Shown here piece by piece: positions 26,773 to 35,221 of a stretch of 63,369 nt of DNA. The notes beneath the pieces were generated by a model, which was not told where the DNA came from, ran no database searches, and saw only the letters and a program-made list of their open reading frames with translations. The position numbers were made by a program, and so were the translations under genes. Each line of letters begins with the position of its first letter. Positions within the stretch are counted from its first letter, which is position 1. Source of the DNA: Planctomycetaceae bacterium (GTDB taxonomy: Bacteria; Planctomycetota; Planctomycetia; Pirellulales; Pirellulaceae); NCBI GenBank assembly GCA_002724245.1, contig PBOG01000166.1:1-63369 (forward strand), given 5' to 3'.

Positions 26773-26965
26773 CGACGTAAGCTCCCGAGGGTTAGGGAGG
26801 AAGGTGGGTAGCGGATGTGCCGCGGATCTCCCAGGGAGAAACAGGCTCCATCACATTCAGGCGCCGCCTCGCTGCCACCACTGACTGATGAAAGAGTGAG
26901 CCAAGAGACCGAGTATACCGGTTGGTCGCGGGAAGTAAACCGACCAGTTCTCGCAGCCAGCAGCC

Positions 26966-26971
26966 TATAAT
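26966..26971 (+). promoter_or_regulatory. TATAAT -10 box directly before the diguanylate cyclase ATG
   Basis: A consensus TATAAT ends only seven bases before the ATG at 26979. If used as a -10 element, transcription would begin at or next to the A of the start codon and give a leaderless mRNA. No good -35 hexamer is visible at 16-18 bases upstream, so the call is tentative. Confidence 0.3.
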
Positions 26972-26978
26972 TGTGGAC

Positions 26979-27863
26979 ATGGACACGCCAATCATCAACA
27001 TCCTGTTATTGGTAACCGATGGCGAACGCCCAATCGACTGGAGCGATCATACGTCGTTGCGGGTCTGGCAAGATAAAGAGTGCATGCCACCCGCACTGCA
27101 GTTGGATATTATCGTCAGCGACAGTCCCCAGCTCCCGCGCGACGCGCTGGCTGACTCGCGACTGCAAGACCGGACACAGTTCGGCCTGATTCTCGTCGGC
27201 TGCCAGTCGGCAGAATTCGCCGCCGACGTCCACCTGCCCGCTGATGCGACCAGTCGGGAAATGCAGCTCGCTTGTCAATTGCTGGGAGCACTGGTTCAGC
27301 AACGCCGTCTGCAGCGGCACAGGGCAGGAGAGTTTCAGATGCTCGAACAGTGGGCGCTACAGGACCCGCTAACCGGCCTGCCCAATCGACGTGCGTGGGA
27401 CCAGCAAGTGCAGCAGTTGTCCAGCACCAGTGCACCGCTCAGCCAACCGGTCTGCCTGGTGATACTGGACCTGGACAAGCTCAAGGACGCCAATGACACA
27501 CGCGGACACGACGCGGGAGACGCCGTGCTGCTGGCGGCCGCCAGCGGACTGCGTAGCGCACTGCGAGCAAGCGACTTTGCCGCCCGCTGGGGGGGCGATG
27601 AATTCGCCCTGCTACTCCTCAATGTTCCGCCGCAACATGCCCACGCGATCGTTGAACGCATTCGCGCCGCAACCGACCGGCAAATCAACGAACAAACCGA
27701 CCAGCCTGTTACGTTGAGCGCAGGGCTGGTAAGCATCGCTGCTGGCACGCCCTTCCAGGCGGAGAGCTACTGGCAGCAGGCCGATGCAGCCTTGTTCCAC
27801 GCAAAGCAATCAGGCGGGCACTGCAGTGTCGAACACAGCAGCTCTGGATGGCAAACGAAATAA
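26979..27863 (+). CDS. Diguanylate cyclase (GGDEF domain) with receiver-like N-terminus
   Basis: A 294-residue protein predicted to make cyclic di-GMP. The C-terminal GGDEF domain begins 'DPLTGLPNRRAW', has 'VCLVILDLDKLKDANDTRGHD', and carries an intact active site GGDEF at 205-209. Arg196-x-x-Asp199, exactly five residues before it, is a complete RxxD inhibitory site, so product feedback is expected. The first 110 residues alternate hydrophobic strands ('INILLLVTDGE', 'FGLILVGCQ') in a receiver-like pattern but lack an obvious phospho-Asp triad. The ATG at 26979 is preferred over 26922 because the alpha/beta domain starts there. No SD is seen. Confidence 0.85.
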   Translation: MDTPIINILLLVTDGERPIDWSDHTSLRVWQDKECMPPALQLDIIVSDSPQLPRDALADSRLQDRTQFGLILVGCQSAEFAADVHLPADATSREMQLACQLLGALVQQRRLQRHRAGEFQMLEQWALQDPLTGLPNRRAWDQQVQQLSSTSAPLSQPVCLVILDLDKLKDANDTRGHDAGDAVLLAAASGLRSALRASDFAARWGGDEFALLLLNVPPQHAHAIVERIRAATDRQINEQTDQPVTLSAGLVSIAAGTPFQAESYWQQADAALFHAKQSGGHCSVEHSSSGWQTK

Positions 27864-27902
27864 CCCCTTCGCAGGCGGAATCCGAAGACGATTGCGGACA
27901 CT

Positions 27903-28388
27903 TCATTCAGGAAGGACGACAGTACCAATTGGGCCCAATGCAGATCGCAGCATGTCGGTACCCCAGTCGGAATTCTCTTCGGTCACTTCGAGAATATCGC
28001 GCTCAAAAAGGGCATAGTCGCTCCCCAAGGCAACCTCCTTCCTGCCTTTCTCGAGGTTGACCTGCATCTTGGCTAATTTTTGCGTTTCTGGAACAATCCG
28101 CCTCAGGGAAATCTTGACTTTCTTGAACCGCTTGAACACTTCGGCCTGTTCAAGGGCATCGTGAACAAGCATGCCATCACGGTAGGGAATCTTCACCTTC
28201 TGAACTTTGCCATTCAGGGCAACCAAACGCAGACCGACTGCCGGCGTCCCTTCAGCCGCCGTGGGCACTTGGGGAGCACGATCTCCAAACATTGACTTCC
28301 CGATTTTGAGCGAGGTGCATCCGGAACACGCAGAAATCATTAGACCTGCAACGATCAAGAAAACGCCTGGCACCGATTTACGTTTCAT
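27903..28388 (-). CDS. Putative lipoprotein, unknown function
   Basis: A 161-residue exported protein. The ATG at 28388 is supported by an upstream AAGGA and gives a lipoprotein-type signal peptide: 'MKRKSVPGVFLIVAGLMISACSGC', with Cys in 'ISAC' as the likely lipidated residue. The mature part contains 'GLRLVALNGKVQKVKIPYRD' and 'VHDALEQAEVFKRFKKVKIS', a small alpha/beta region that resembles a ubiquitin-like or SLBB-like fold as in polysaccharide-export proteins. That resemblance is inference. It lies just downstream of the L,D-transpeptidase gene on the same strand (207 bases), compatible with an envelope role. Confidence 0.65.
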   Translation of the reverse strand: MKRKSVPGVFLIVAGLMISACSGCTSLKIGKSMFGDRAPQVPTAAEGTPAVGLRLVALNGKVQKVKIPYRDGMLVHDALEQAEVFKRFKKVKISLRRIVPETQKLAKMQVNLEKGRKEVALGSDYALFERDILEVTEENSDWGTDMLRSALGPIGTVVLPE

Positions 28389-28595
28389 GGGGATTTCCTT
28401 AGTACAACATCCGCCCGCTCGCTCGAGCGGCATCCTCCCCCTATCAGAAACCATCTCCGTTATCGAAGCCGATCAGGGTCGATCTTGAATCAACCGCACC
28501 ACGGATCCGTCGTCACCGCCAGCCCATCGCGCCAGCCATCACTCCCTAACCGTAGTGCGACTGGCTACACACTCGCTTACGTGACCGCCACTTTT

Positions 28596-29954
28596 TCATC
28601 GATGAATGCGGACACGTGAACCAGCAGAGAGAATCGCAAACACGTCGTTGGCGTCTCGAGGCGCTAAACTGATACACCCCGTAGGCAGCTCTTTGCTTGT
28701 TGCGGTCAGCGGACTGCCATGGATGCAGATCCGTTGGCCAAGATCCAACCAGACTTGTCCATACGGGTTTTCCGGATCTGTTGCAGGCCACGCCTTGCCA
28801 TCGATACCGACATAATCCCGTTGTCTGCGTTTCTCCTTGATGACATATTCTCCGGGGGACGGTGACGGATCCGAACCGGAGGCAAAGACAAAACGCCCCG
28901 CATAAAGTTCCCCCAAGAAGACCGCAAGTTCGCCGTGCCCCAGATCCACTTCCGCCCGAAAAGGGCCTGGCACGACTTTCAATTCCGTACCTGGCACCAG
29001 GGCGGTTGGATTGCGCACCGCGTTGATGTTTTGCAGCAACTCCCAGGGAACCTGGTAACGCTCAGCAATGCCCGCAAGTGTCTCGCGTTGGCCCACCTTG
29101 TGCTTTGGCAAGATCAGATGCTCCGAGGAATACACAACTTTACCGGCCAGCGGATCCAACAACCCCAGTAAACGCTCATGCTGCTCACTACTCAACGCAT
29201 CATGATTGAAGTACTTCGAAAGCCCGGCCAAGGCATCGCGAAATTTTCCTTTGTCAATCTGGTCCTGGGCTTCACCCCATTGCACCTCGAACATCCGCGC
29301 CGCCGTCTCCAGAGACACCGGCCCTGCCCCACCTGCACCACGCACATCGTCTACTAACTGCTGTGAATCTGCGGCAACCATAGCAGCCTGTTCGGTATCC
29401 AGTGGTTCGACCACTGTCGCGCGGCTGCCTAACGGAGTTGCATCGGCTGTTTCTTCTGGTTCCGTCGCCTTCGACGCGTCTGCCGTTGGCACCTGCTGGC
29501 GTTGTGTTGTCGCAGAAATCGTAGCTGGCGTCACGCGTCCCGGTGCCCCATCAACAGCCGGTACACCAATTGCAACTCCGGGACTAAAAGAGTCTGCCAT
29601 GGTGACGGCTTCCGAATCCTGACCTTCCTTCTGAAAAGCCACTCTCGACCTGGTCGGTGTCGGCTCTGAACCGCCGGCGGTCGGATCAATCGGCACAGGC
29701 TCACGGGTCTGGCTCTCGCTTGCCAGCTCACGATCTCGCCGTGCAGCTGCTGTGGACGGAGGCGGAGTTTCATCAAAAGCAGAGTCAAAACGCTCCTCCA
29801 GGAACGGCTCATCCAGATCCGCCGGTGATGAACCGCCAGATTTATTGTCAAGTGCCTGTGGAGCCATCGCGCCTGGGTCCGTCAGCACGGTGTAGACACC
29901 GTACATTACCATCGACAACAAACCGATGACCACCAACGTCTTCATGGTTTGCAC
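28596..29954 (-). CDS. LysM and L,D-transpeptidase (YkuD) domain protein, membrane anchored
   Basis: A 452-residue envelope protein. A perfect SD (AAGGAGG, 29961-29967) lies six bases before a GTG at 29954, which decides that start over the ATG at 29945. The N-terminal transmembrane anchor (residues 5-24) is followed by a long Pro/Thr/Glu-rich disordered linker (30-200), a helical region, a LysM domain (about 280-327, 'HKVGQRETLAGIAERYQVPW') and a YkuD domain (331-450). The catalytic His412-Gly and Cys427 are present, but the usual SHGC motif reads PTGC. L,D-transpeptidases cross-link peptidoglycan or attach proteins to it, which fits a planctomycete that keeps a peptidoglycan wall. Confidence 0.82.
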   Translation of the reverse strand: MQTMKTLVVIGLLSMVMYGVYTVLTDPGAMAPQALDNKSGGSSPADLDEPFLEERFDSAFDETPPPSTAAARRDRELASESQTREPVPIDPTAGGSEPTPTRSRVAFQKEGQDSEAVTMADSFSPGVAIGVPAVDGAPGRVTPATISATTQRQQVPTADASKATEPEETADATPLGSRATVVEPLDTEQAAMVAADSQQLVDDVRGAGGAGPVSLETAARMFEVQWGEAQDQIDKGKFRDALAGLSKYFNHDALSSEQHERLLGLLDPLAGKVVYSSEHLILPKHKVGQRETLAGIAERYQVPWELLQNINAVRNPTALVPGTELKVVPGPFRAEVDLGHGELAVFLGELYAGRFVFASGSDPSPSPGEYVIKEKRRQRDYVGIDGKAWPATDPENPYGQVWLDLGQRICIHGSPLTATSKELPTGCISLAPRDANDVFAILSAGSRVRIHR

Positions 29955-30048
29955 CGCCGTCCTCCTTGACGAGAATAGTACAACTAAATGAACCGCGCAA
30001 GCGCGTAATAACCCCCGGCCTCAGCAACCCTCAATAAACCTCACGACC

Positions 30049-30315
30049 ATGTCTGAATCATCGTGGGACGATGACGACTTCGCAGATGAAAGCGATCTAT
30101 ACGACGACCTGTACGACACGGACAACTCGGAAAGTGAAACACGTCCCTGTCCGGAGTGCGGAAGTGAAGTATATGAAGAATCCATCCACTGCCCTCACTG
30201 CGGCCTTTACATCACATTCCAGCAGACCGTTTGGTCGAAGCATTCCTGGCCCTGGATCACCTTGGGAATCCTGGGAGTTCTGGCCGTCATCCTGATTCTG
30301 CTAATCGGCTACTGA
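30049..30315 (+). CDS. Small zinc-ribbon membrane protein
   Basis: An 88-residue protein with a very acidic N-terminus (residues 1-31, rich in Asp, Glu and Ser), a CxxC...CxxC zinc ribbon (Cys34, Cys37, Cys48, Cys51: 'CPECGSEVYEESIHCPHCG') and a C-terminal transmembrane helix ('WITLGILGVLAVILILLIGY'). This tail-anchored zinc-ribbon layout is frequent in planctomycete genomes. The function is unknown. It is divergent from the L,D-transpeptidase gene with about 95 bases between starts. Confidence 0.75.
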   Translation: MSESSWDDDDFADESDLYDDLYDTDNSESETRPCPECGSEVYEESIHCPHCGLYITFQQTVWSKHSWPWITLGILGVLAVILILLIGY

Positions 30316-30617
30316 ACGTAGCACAGGCTGCGGCCAGTTCAGCGAGCGGAATAATAGGGCATCCCGCCACATGAGGCCAGAGCGAATCAGCGCCGCACCG
30401 CCAGCCAGCAGTGCTAGCCACCTTGAGTTCGAACTTCCATTGAAACACTGTGGCTTCCGAGAGAGGACTGGCAGCCACAAAACGCACTCACGACAAGAAT
30501 CTCACACCGTTCAGGGCACACGTGAAGCAACCGCCGAGTCATTGGCCGGCGATGTCGCTGGCAGTCAGAACCCGGCCGCAACCTCACTTCGTCAATGCGG
30601 TGTGAATGCAGCTGGAA
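30316..30617. other. Intergenic region between convergent small genes
   Basis: About 300 bases between the tail-anchored zinc-ribbon gene and the convergent FmdB-type gene. I see no gene, strong hairpin or repeat. A plus-strand open frame that spans 30371-31045 crosses the FmdB and enolase-family genes and is a shadow. Confidence 0.4.
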
Positions 30618-30848
30618 TCAAGGCATCCTACAGCCGCCGCTGCCGCATTGCGGCGCACCACAGCCTGTCGCTGGCGGGGCCTGACAAACGGGTAAACTCT
30701 CCGAGTTACCATTATGCGCCACGGGAATGCTCAGTTGTTTCTCAAGCTTCTGGCTGCCACACGCAGGGCACTCGGCTGTCTCATGGCTCCGCAAAAGCAA
30801 CTCAAAATCACCTGCACAATCGCAGCAGTTGTACTCATAAATCGGCAC
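30618..30848 (-). CDS. FmdB-type zinc ribbon protein
   Basis: A 76-residue protein matching the FmdB/CxxC regulatory family. It begins 'MPIYEYNCCDCAGDFELLL' and continues with 'AECPACGSQKLEKQLS', giving two CxxC knuckles for one zinc. The C-terminal tail is itself Cys/Gly-rich ('GCGAPQCGSGGCRMP'), as in many family members. The start codon is GTG at 30848 with an AGGAGA eight bases upstream. The role is unclear: it was named for formamidase regulation but is widespread. Confidence 0.88.
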   Translation of the reverse strand: MPIYEYNCCDCAGDFELLLRSHETAECPACGSQKLEKQLSIPVAHNGNSESLPVCQAPPATGCGAPQCGSGGCRMP

Positions 30849-30995
30849 TTGCGGTTCTCCTCACACCTGACCGAAGAGGTTATTATGCGGCATCTCTAGT
30901 ATACGTCAGATGGGCCTTGGCCAAAACCACAAGTGGCCGGCGTTCGCATCTCCATGTACCCCCCGCACTTCCCCCACAACAACTGATCGCACGCT

Positions 30996-32111
30996 ATGAA
31001 AATCACCGATGTCGAAGCCCTGCACCTGCGGATTCCCGGAATTGAAGAAATCGCCGACGGAACTCAGGATGTGCTCGTGGTACGAGTTCACACGGACAAC
31101 GGGTTGGTAGGAGTTGGTGAAGTCACCAGCCAGTCCTATGTCTGCAAGGCCATTGTTGAAGCGCCTCGCTCTGCAGAGCGACGGCATGGACTGCGCGAAA
31201 TTCTCGTCGGACAAGAGGTCGAAGACCTGGCGGCACTTTGGCAACACATGTACTACCACACCAATCGCTTTGGCCGGCGTGGAGCGGCGATACACGCGAT
31301 CAGTGGTGTCGATATCGCGCTTTGGGATTTACTGGGTAAAGCCCAGGACCGCAGTGTTTGTGAACTGCTGGGCGGCCGAAAACGTGAGTCTATTCGGGCG
31401 TATGCAAGCCTGCTCTTCGGAGAAACCCCCGAAGACACCGCGCAACTGGCGCGAGAAAGTGTCGAACAAGGCTTGACCGCAGCGAAGTTTGGCTGGGGCC
31501 CGTTCGGCGCCAACGCAGACAATGACCTGCGGCACGTACAAGCTGCCCGGGAATGCCTCGGCAGCGACCGGGATCTGATGGTCGATGCGGGTTGCAAGTG
31601 GGATGCTGAAACCGCTTTAGAGCGAGCCCATCTGCTCGCGCCGCTGGAAATCCGCTGGCTGGAAGAGCCGCTCTCACAAGATGACCGCCAGGGGTACGCC
31701 ACACTCTGTCCGCAGTCACCAGTACCGATTGCAGCCGGCGAAGGCGACGTCACCACTTATGATTTCCTTGATCTCGTTGAGCGCGGAGTCCATGTCATCC
31801 AGCCAGACGTCGCCTTCTGTGGAGGCCTGACTGTCTGCGCTGAAGTAAGTAACCTCTGCGAGAAACACCAGCGCCGCTGCGTTCCCCACTGCTTCAGCAC
31901 CGGCATCAACCTGGCCGCTTCGCTCCATTGGATGGCAGCGACTGACGGAGACCTGGTCGAATACTGCCTGCGACCATCACCCTTGATGCGCAAGCTTGTC
32001 TCCAATCTGCCTCCGCTCGTAGACGGACAAGTTCCGGTTCCGACCGGAGCTGGGTTGGGAATTGAACTGGACGAAGAGATCGTCAACGAATTCCTGGTTC
32101 GCGAAAGTTAG
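30996..32111 (+). CDS. Enolase superfamily enzyme (mandelate racemase/muconate lactonizing type), sugar-acid dehydratase candidate
   Basis: A 371-residue Mg-dependent enzyme that would abstract a proton alpha to a carboxylate. The capping domain is N-terminal, followed by the barrel with the Lys segment 'AAKFGWGPFG', metal ligands in 'MVDAGCKWD' (Asp), 'WLEEPL' (Glu) and 'AAGEGD' (Glu), and a C-terminal His in 'CVPHCFSTGINL' with the final 'GAGLGIELDEE'. This pattern fits the acid-sugar dehydratases; racemase activity is the alternative. It is the only plus-strand enzyme of the catabolic cluster apart from the ACT protein and is paired in theme with the second enolase-family gene at 45100-46176. 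Confidence 0.88.
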   Translation: MKITDVEALHLRIPGIEEIADGTQDVLVVRVHTDNGLVGVGEVTSQSYVCKAIVEAPRSAERRHGLREILVGQEVEDLAALWQHMYYHTNRFGRRGAAIHAISGVDIALWDLLGKAQDRSVCELLGGRKRESIRAYASLLFGETPEDTAQLARESVEQGLTAAKFGWGPFGANADNDLRHVQAARECLGSDRDLMVDAGCKWDAETALERAHLLAPLEIRWLEEPLSQDDRQGYATLCPQSPVPIAAGEGDVTTYDFLDLVERGVHVIQPDVAFCGGLTVCAEVSNLCEKHQRRCVPHCFSTGINLAASLHWMAATDGDLVEYCLRPSPLMRKLVSNLPPLVDGQVPVPTGAGLGIELDEEIVNEFLVRES

Positions 32112-32120
32112 TGCACACCA

Positions 32121-32143
32121 GGCTGATTTGACGGAAAACAGCC
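32121..32143 (+). terminator. Hairpin after the first enolase-family gene
   Basis: GGCTG/CAGCC arms continue as TTT/AAA after one A-A mismatch, with a five-base loop, starting 10 bases past the stop codon. There is no strong T-run after it. It is a plausible weak terminator. Confidence 0.35.
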
Positions 32144-32317
32144 AATTGGCTATAGTCCCGCATCTTTTGATGCGACTAGCTTTGCGGGCGTCTAGCCGGA
32201 GCGAGTGACGGTAGTTCCAGTGTCACTGACCGTATTCTTTCCCCACTCCGTTCAGTGGCCGCGTCTGTTGACGAGTGTGACCAGCGTTCAACTACCACAA
32301 AGAAAGAAGCCTTTCTG

Positions 32318-32809
32318 ATGAGTGTTGGTGAGAACACGGGAATCGGCATTTTTACAGCTCGCGGGCGGGATTACCCGACCATTCGCCAGTTTACGGTATT
32401 CTTGGAAAACCGTGTCGGACAGCTTTTGGAAGTGATCCGGCGTTTCGAAGGAAGCCAGGTGCGGATTGTGGCGTTTTCGATTAATGACGCGACCGAATGC
32501 GCGTTTGTACGGCTGCTGCTCAGCCACCCGGAACAAGGGCGGGAGATTCTGGAGCGGGCCGGGCTGGCGATGATTGAAACAGACCTGATTGGCGTGGAAC
32601 TCCCCACGGGGGCACAACCATTGTTGAAAGTCTGCACGGCACTGTTGCAGGCTGAAATCAATATCGTTCAGGCTTACCCCCTGATCGTTCGGCCTCACGG
32701 CAGGCCGGCCGTCGCGCTCATGGTGGACAATATCGACCTGGCCCAGGAAACGCTGCTGGAAAAGCAGTTCTGCATGCTTTCCGAGCAGGATCTGATCGAG
32801 TCGGGCTAA
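32318..32809 (+). CDS. Double ACT-domain protein
   Basis: A 163-residue stand-alone protein made of two ACT domains: the first ('FTVFLENRVGQLLEVIRRFE', about residues 24-95), the second ('QPLLKVCTALLQAEINIVQA', about 96-160). ACT pairs bind amino acids or similar small ligands and usually regulate enzymes. No catalytic domain is attached. The ATG at 32318 follows a purine-rich AAGAAAG; the frame is open to 32255. It could sense a ligand for a partner encoded elsewhere, and nothing nearby is amino-acid metabolism. Confidence 0.82.
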   Translation: MSVGENTGIGIFTARGRDYPTIRQFTVFLENRVGQLLEVIRRFEGSQVRIVAFSINDATECAFVRLLLSHPEQGREILERAGLAMIETDLIGVELPTGAQPLLKVCTALLQAEINIVQAYPLIVRPHGRPAVALMVDNIDLAQETLLEKQFCMLSEQDLIESG

Positions 32810-32853
32810 ACACAAAGACGCCAGCGTCCTGCCACGCAAGTCACTGGGGATGA

Positions 32854-33783
32854 TCAGATTTCATTCAGCGGTAACGCGCCTTTCATGGCTCCGTATCCGC
32901 CACCTGCCGAACCTGCGGGATTTGTACCGAAATAGCGACTGTCCGCGGTCGAATCCGCAGCCGGTTGAAACCTCACATCACAAGAAAGCCGGACTCGATC
33001 GATTGTTGAGCAGTTGTCGAGTGAACCATGCAGGATAAAACCACTAAACACAACCAGGTCCCCTGGCTGAAAATCGGCGGACAGCAGCCGCACACCTCGT
33101 TGCTCTGCCAGGGTCACCGGATCGACTGAATTCGGCTGTTCATAGGCGGCGCGCTGCACCACTTCATTTTCGCGGTCGCTCTGGTAGTCATGGCTTCGAA
33201 TCGGCTCAATCCAGTCCATAAATTTGTGCGAGTCTTCGATAATTAACAAAGGGCCTTCACTCTGGTCGATTTCTCCGAGAGGAATCCAGGCCGTGTAAAT
33301 ACGTTTCGAATAGCCGGCAAAGAATGGAAAATCGTAGTGCAAACGCGTTGCCCGCCCGACACTCATCGGCCGTAAATAGATCAAGTCATGCGGCCTGGCA
33401 GCTTCTCCAAAGAAACGCCCCAACAGCGTGCACAGCTGAGGTCCGTGCGTCACAGCACGTAGTGCTTTACCGGAACTGACGTCGCGCCAGAATGCATTCA
33501 AGTCTCCGGCAACTTCACGTCGGCAACTTGTACCTGTGCCAATCCCATGCTCAACAGGTTCGTTGATCTCCCCCACTTCTCCCAGGCGGGCAAACACCTC
33601 CTTGCGAGCCGTAACGACCTGCTCCTGATCCAAAACACCACGGAGCAAAACATAACCGTTTGCGTCGACCTGCCGCTGCAAAGCTGCCCCATCCCGAATA
33701 TCGTCGGCGTACTCACAAAGTGTCCCGCGCAGGTTCGAGGGAATCTCAATTTGTTGGACGCATGCTGGTGGTACTGCTGTCAT
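32854..33783 (-). CDS. Phytanoyl-CoA dioxygenase (PhyH) family oxygenase
   Basis: A 309-residue Fe(II)/2-oxoglutarate-dependent oxygenase. The iron ligands are His149 and Asp151 ('RLHYDFPFF') and the distal His252 ('GFILHGSLDN'). The 2-oxoglutarate Arg is likely in 'IDRVRLSCDVRF'. In bacteria PhyH proteins hydroxylate diverse small molecules, and planctomycetes carry many. It is the last of a minus-strand run with an SDR and a VOC protein upstream (93 and 12 bases apart), suggesting an oxidative pathway on one substrate. The substrate cannot be deduced. Confidence 0.85.
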   Translation of the reverse strand: MTAVPPACVQQIEIPSNLRGTLCEYADDIRDGAALQRQVDANGYVLLRGVLDQEQVVTARKEVFARLGEVGEINEPVEHGIGTGTSCRREVAGDLNAFWRDVSSGKALRAVTHGPQLCTLLGRFFGEAARPHDLIYLRPMSVGRATRLHYDFPFFAGYSKRIYTAWIPLGEIDQSEGPLLIIEDSHKFMDWIEPIRSHDYQSDRENEVVQRAAYEQPNSVDPVTLAEQRGVRLLSADFQPGDLVVFSGFILHGSLDNCSTIDRVRLSCDVRFQPAADSTADSRYFGTNPAGSAGGGYGAMKGALPLNEI

Positions 33784-33876
33784 CGCGAAACAACCTCGAA
33801 ATACCCAATGCTCACCCTGGCAGCCGATGCGCGGACCGCGCCGGTGACGAACAACCGGACGATAGACGTATTGCGA

Positions 33877-34668
33877 TCACTCGGACAAGGCGATCACATT
33901 GGCCGCCCCACCATCGATCGGAATCGTGTGACCCGTAATGTACCGCGCCGCATCACTCGCCAGAAACAATGCAGCACCGGCAACGTCTTGCGGTTCACCC
34001 CAACGTCCCAAAGGCACACGGTCGAGTACTTTGGCTGCCCGCTCTGGATTTTGTTGCAACGCGTTTGTCATGGGAGTCCGTATCCAGCCCGGTGCGAGCG
34101 CATTAACACGAATCGAATATTTCCCCCATTCCGCTGCCAGGTCCCGTGTCAAAGAAACAATACCGCCTTTGGTCATCCCGTACATACTGCCTGAACGGCC
34201 CAGGCCCGCCAGCCCACCGCCCAGAGCAGACATGTTGATGATGCTCCCGGCGCGCTGCTCGACCATGACACGTCCTACGGTGGTCGCCATGTAGAAGCTA
34301 CCCAGCAAATTCACCGAGAGCAGTGCATCCAAATCCGTCTGTTCCCAATCCACTGGATCCACGCGTCGATGAATACCGGCATTGTTCACAAGTACGTCGA
34401 TTTTTCCGTGACGCGTGTGTATTTCTTCAACCACCTGTTGCACTTGCAGTCGATCCGTCACATCACACTGCACCGCTTCGGCAGCGCCGGTGGAACTGGC
34501 TGTAGCGATCTGCGCCGCCACCGTACTCACTGCATCAAAGTCGATGTCCAGTAATACCGTATGTGCCCCATGCAACGCCATGATCTCGGCGATGGCCGCG
34601 CCAAGGCCCTGGCCGGCACCGGTGACCATGACAATCCTGCCACTGAGCTCAAAGGGACCTTGCGACAT
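33877..34668 (-). CDS. SDR family oxidoreductase (gluconate 5-dehydrogenase-like)
   Basis: A classical short-chain dehydrogenase of 263 residues. It has 'TGAGQGLG' (16-23), 'NNAG', catalytic Ser147, Tyr163 and Lys167 ('YGMTKGG'), and 'NALAPGWIRTPMT'. The general look resembles gluconate 5-dehydrogenases and related sugar-alcohol oxidases, fitting a sugar-acid pathway with the neighbouring Ldh2-type and enolase-family enzymes. An NAD preference is suggested by Asp41 or Asp43 at the end of the second strand ('VLLDIDFD'). It lies 12 bases downstream of the VOC gene. Confidence 0.88.
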   Translation of the reverse strand: MSQGPFELSGRIVMVTGAGQGLGAAIAEIMALHGAHTVLLDIDFDAVSTVAAQIATASSTGAAEAVQCDVTDRLQVQQVVEEIHTRHGKIDVLVNNAGIHRRVDPVDWEQTDLDALLSVNLLGSFYMATTVGRVMVEQRAGSIINMSALGGGLAGLGRSGSMYGMTKGGIVSLTRDLAAEWGKYSIRVNALAPGWIRTPMTNALQQNPERAAKVLDRVPLGRWGEPQDVAGAALFLASDAARYITGHTIPIDGGAANVIALSE

Positions 34669-34680
34669 CAGAGACGATTC

Positions 34681-35160
34681 TCAAGCGGACGAAGGGGCAG
34701 GTTGAAATAACTCCAGTACATATCCGTCAGGATCGTACATGTAGACGACCAGTCCGCCCTTGTTGGGCCCGGCAGTAATCGTTACGGGTTCCGAACGAAA
34801 ACGAACATCCCGAGATCTTAACTCCTCGTAACTCGCGACCAAATCATCGACCAGCAAGCAGAGATGCGAAATGCCCGCTCGATTCGTTTCGGGCGAACCC
34901 GGCTGCCCAGCATGCGACATGTACTGCACGATTTCCAGTGTCTGTCGACTACCGGGGCTGACACGCAGCGACGCGACGTTGAGCTCGACATCTGCATATC
35001 CCGTTTGCCTGGCGACGTAATCCGCGGTAACACTCGGGCGACGACCGACGAGTTCCATCCCCAGCAAATCACGGTAAAACTCAATGGAACGTTCGATGTC
35101 ACTGACCGTCAAACCCAAGTGATGCAAATCGCTCAGTGACCACCCGCTCGGAATTGACAT
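34681..35160 (-). CDS. VOC family (glyoxalase/dioxygenase-fold) protein
   Basis: A 159-residue vicinal-oxygen-chelate protein with two beta-alpha-beta-beta-beta repeats: 'LHHLGLTVSDIERSIEFYRD' and 'ISHLCLLVDDLVASYEELRS'. The metal-ligand pattern is present, with His in each repeat start and Glu in 'DGYVLELFQP'. It could be a glyoxalase-like isomerase, an epimerase or a ring-cleavage dioxygenase. It is close to the SDR gene (12 bases) and likely in one transcript with it and the PhyH gene. Confidence 0.85.
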   Translation of the reverse strand: MSIPSGWSLSDLHHLGLTVSDIERSIEFYRDLLGMELVGRRPSVTADYVARQTGYADVELNVASLRVSPGSRQTLEIVQYMSHAGQPGSPETNRAGISHLCLLVDDLVASYEELRSRDVRFRSEPVTITAGPNKGGLVVYMYDPDGYVLELFQPAPSSA

Positions 35161-35221
35161 GCCGTTATTCCCCCTGTGCTTTCACACCGGAACGCTGCAG
35201 TAGCTAACATACCGAGCCACA

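Noticed and set aside
30371-31045. 224-codon plus-strand frame
   Set aside because: It crosses the FmdB-type gene antisense and enters the enolase-family gene out of frame.
33547-34194. 215-codon plus-strand frame
   Set aside because: It is antisense to PhyH and SDR genes, both of which have complete catalytic motifs.
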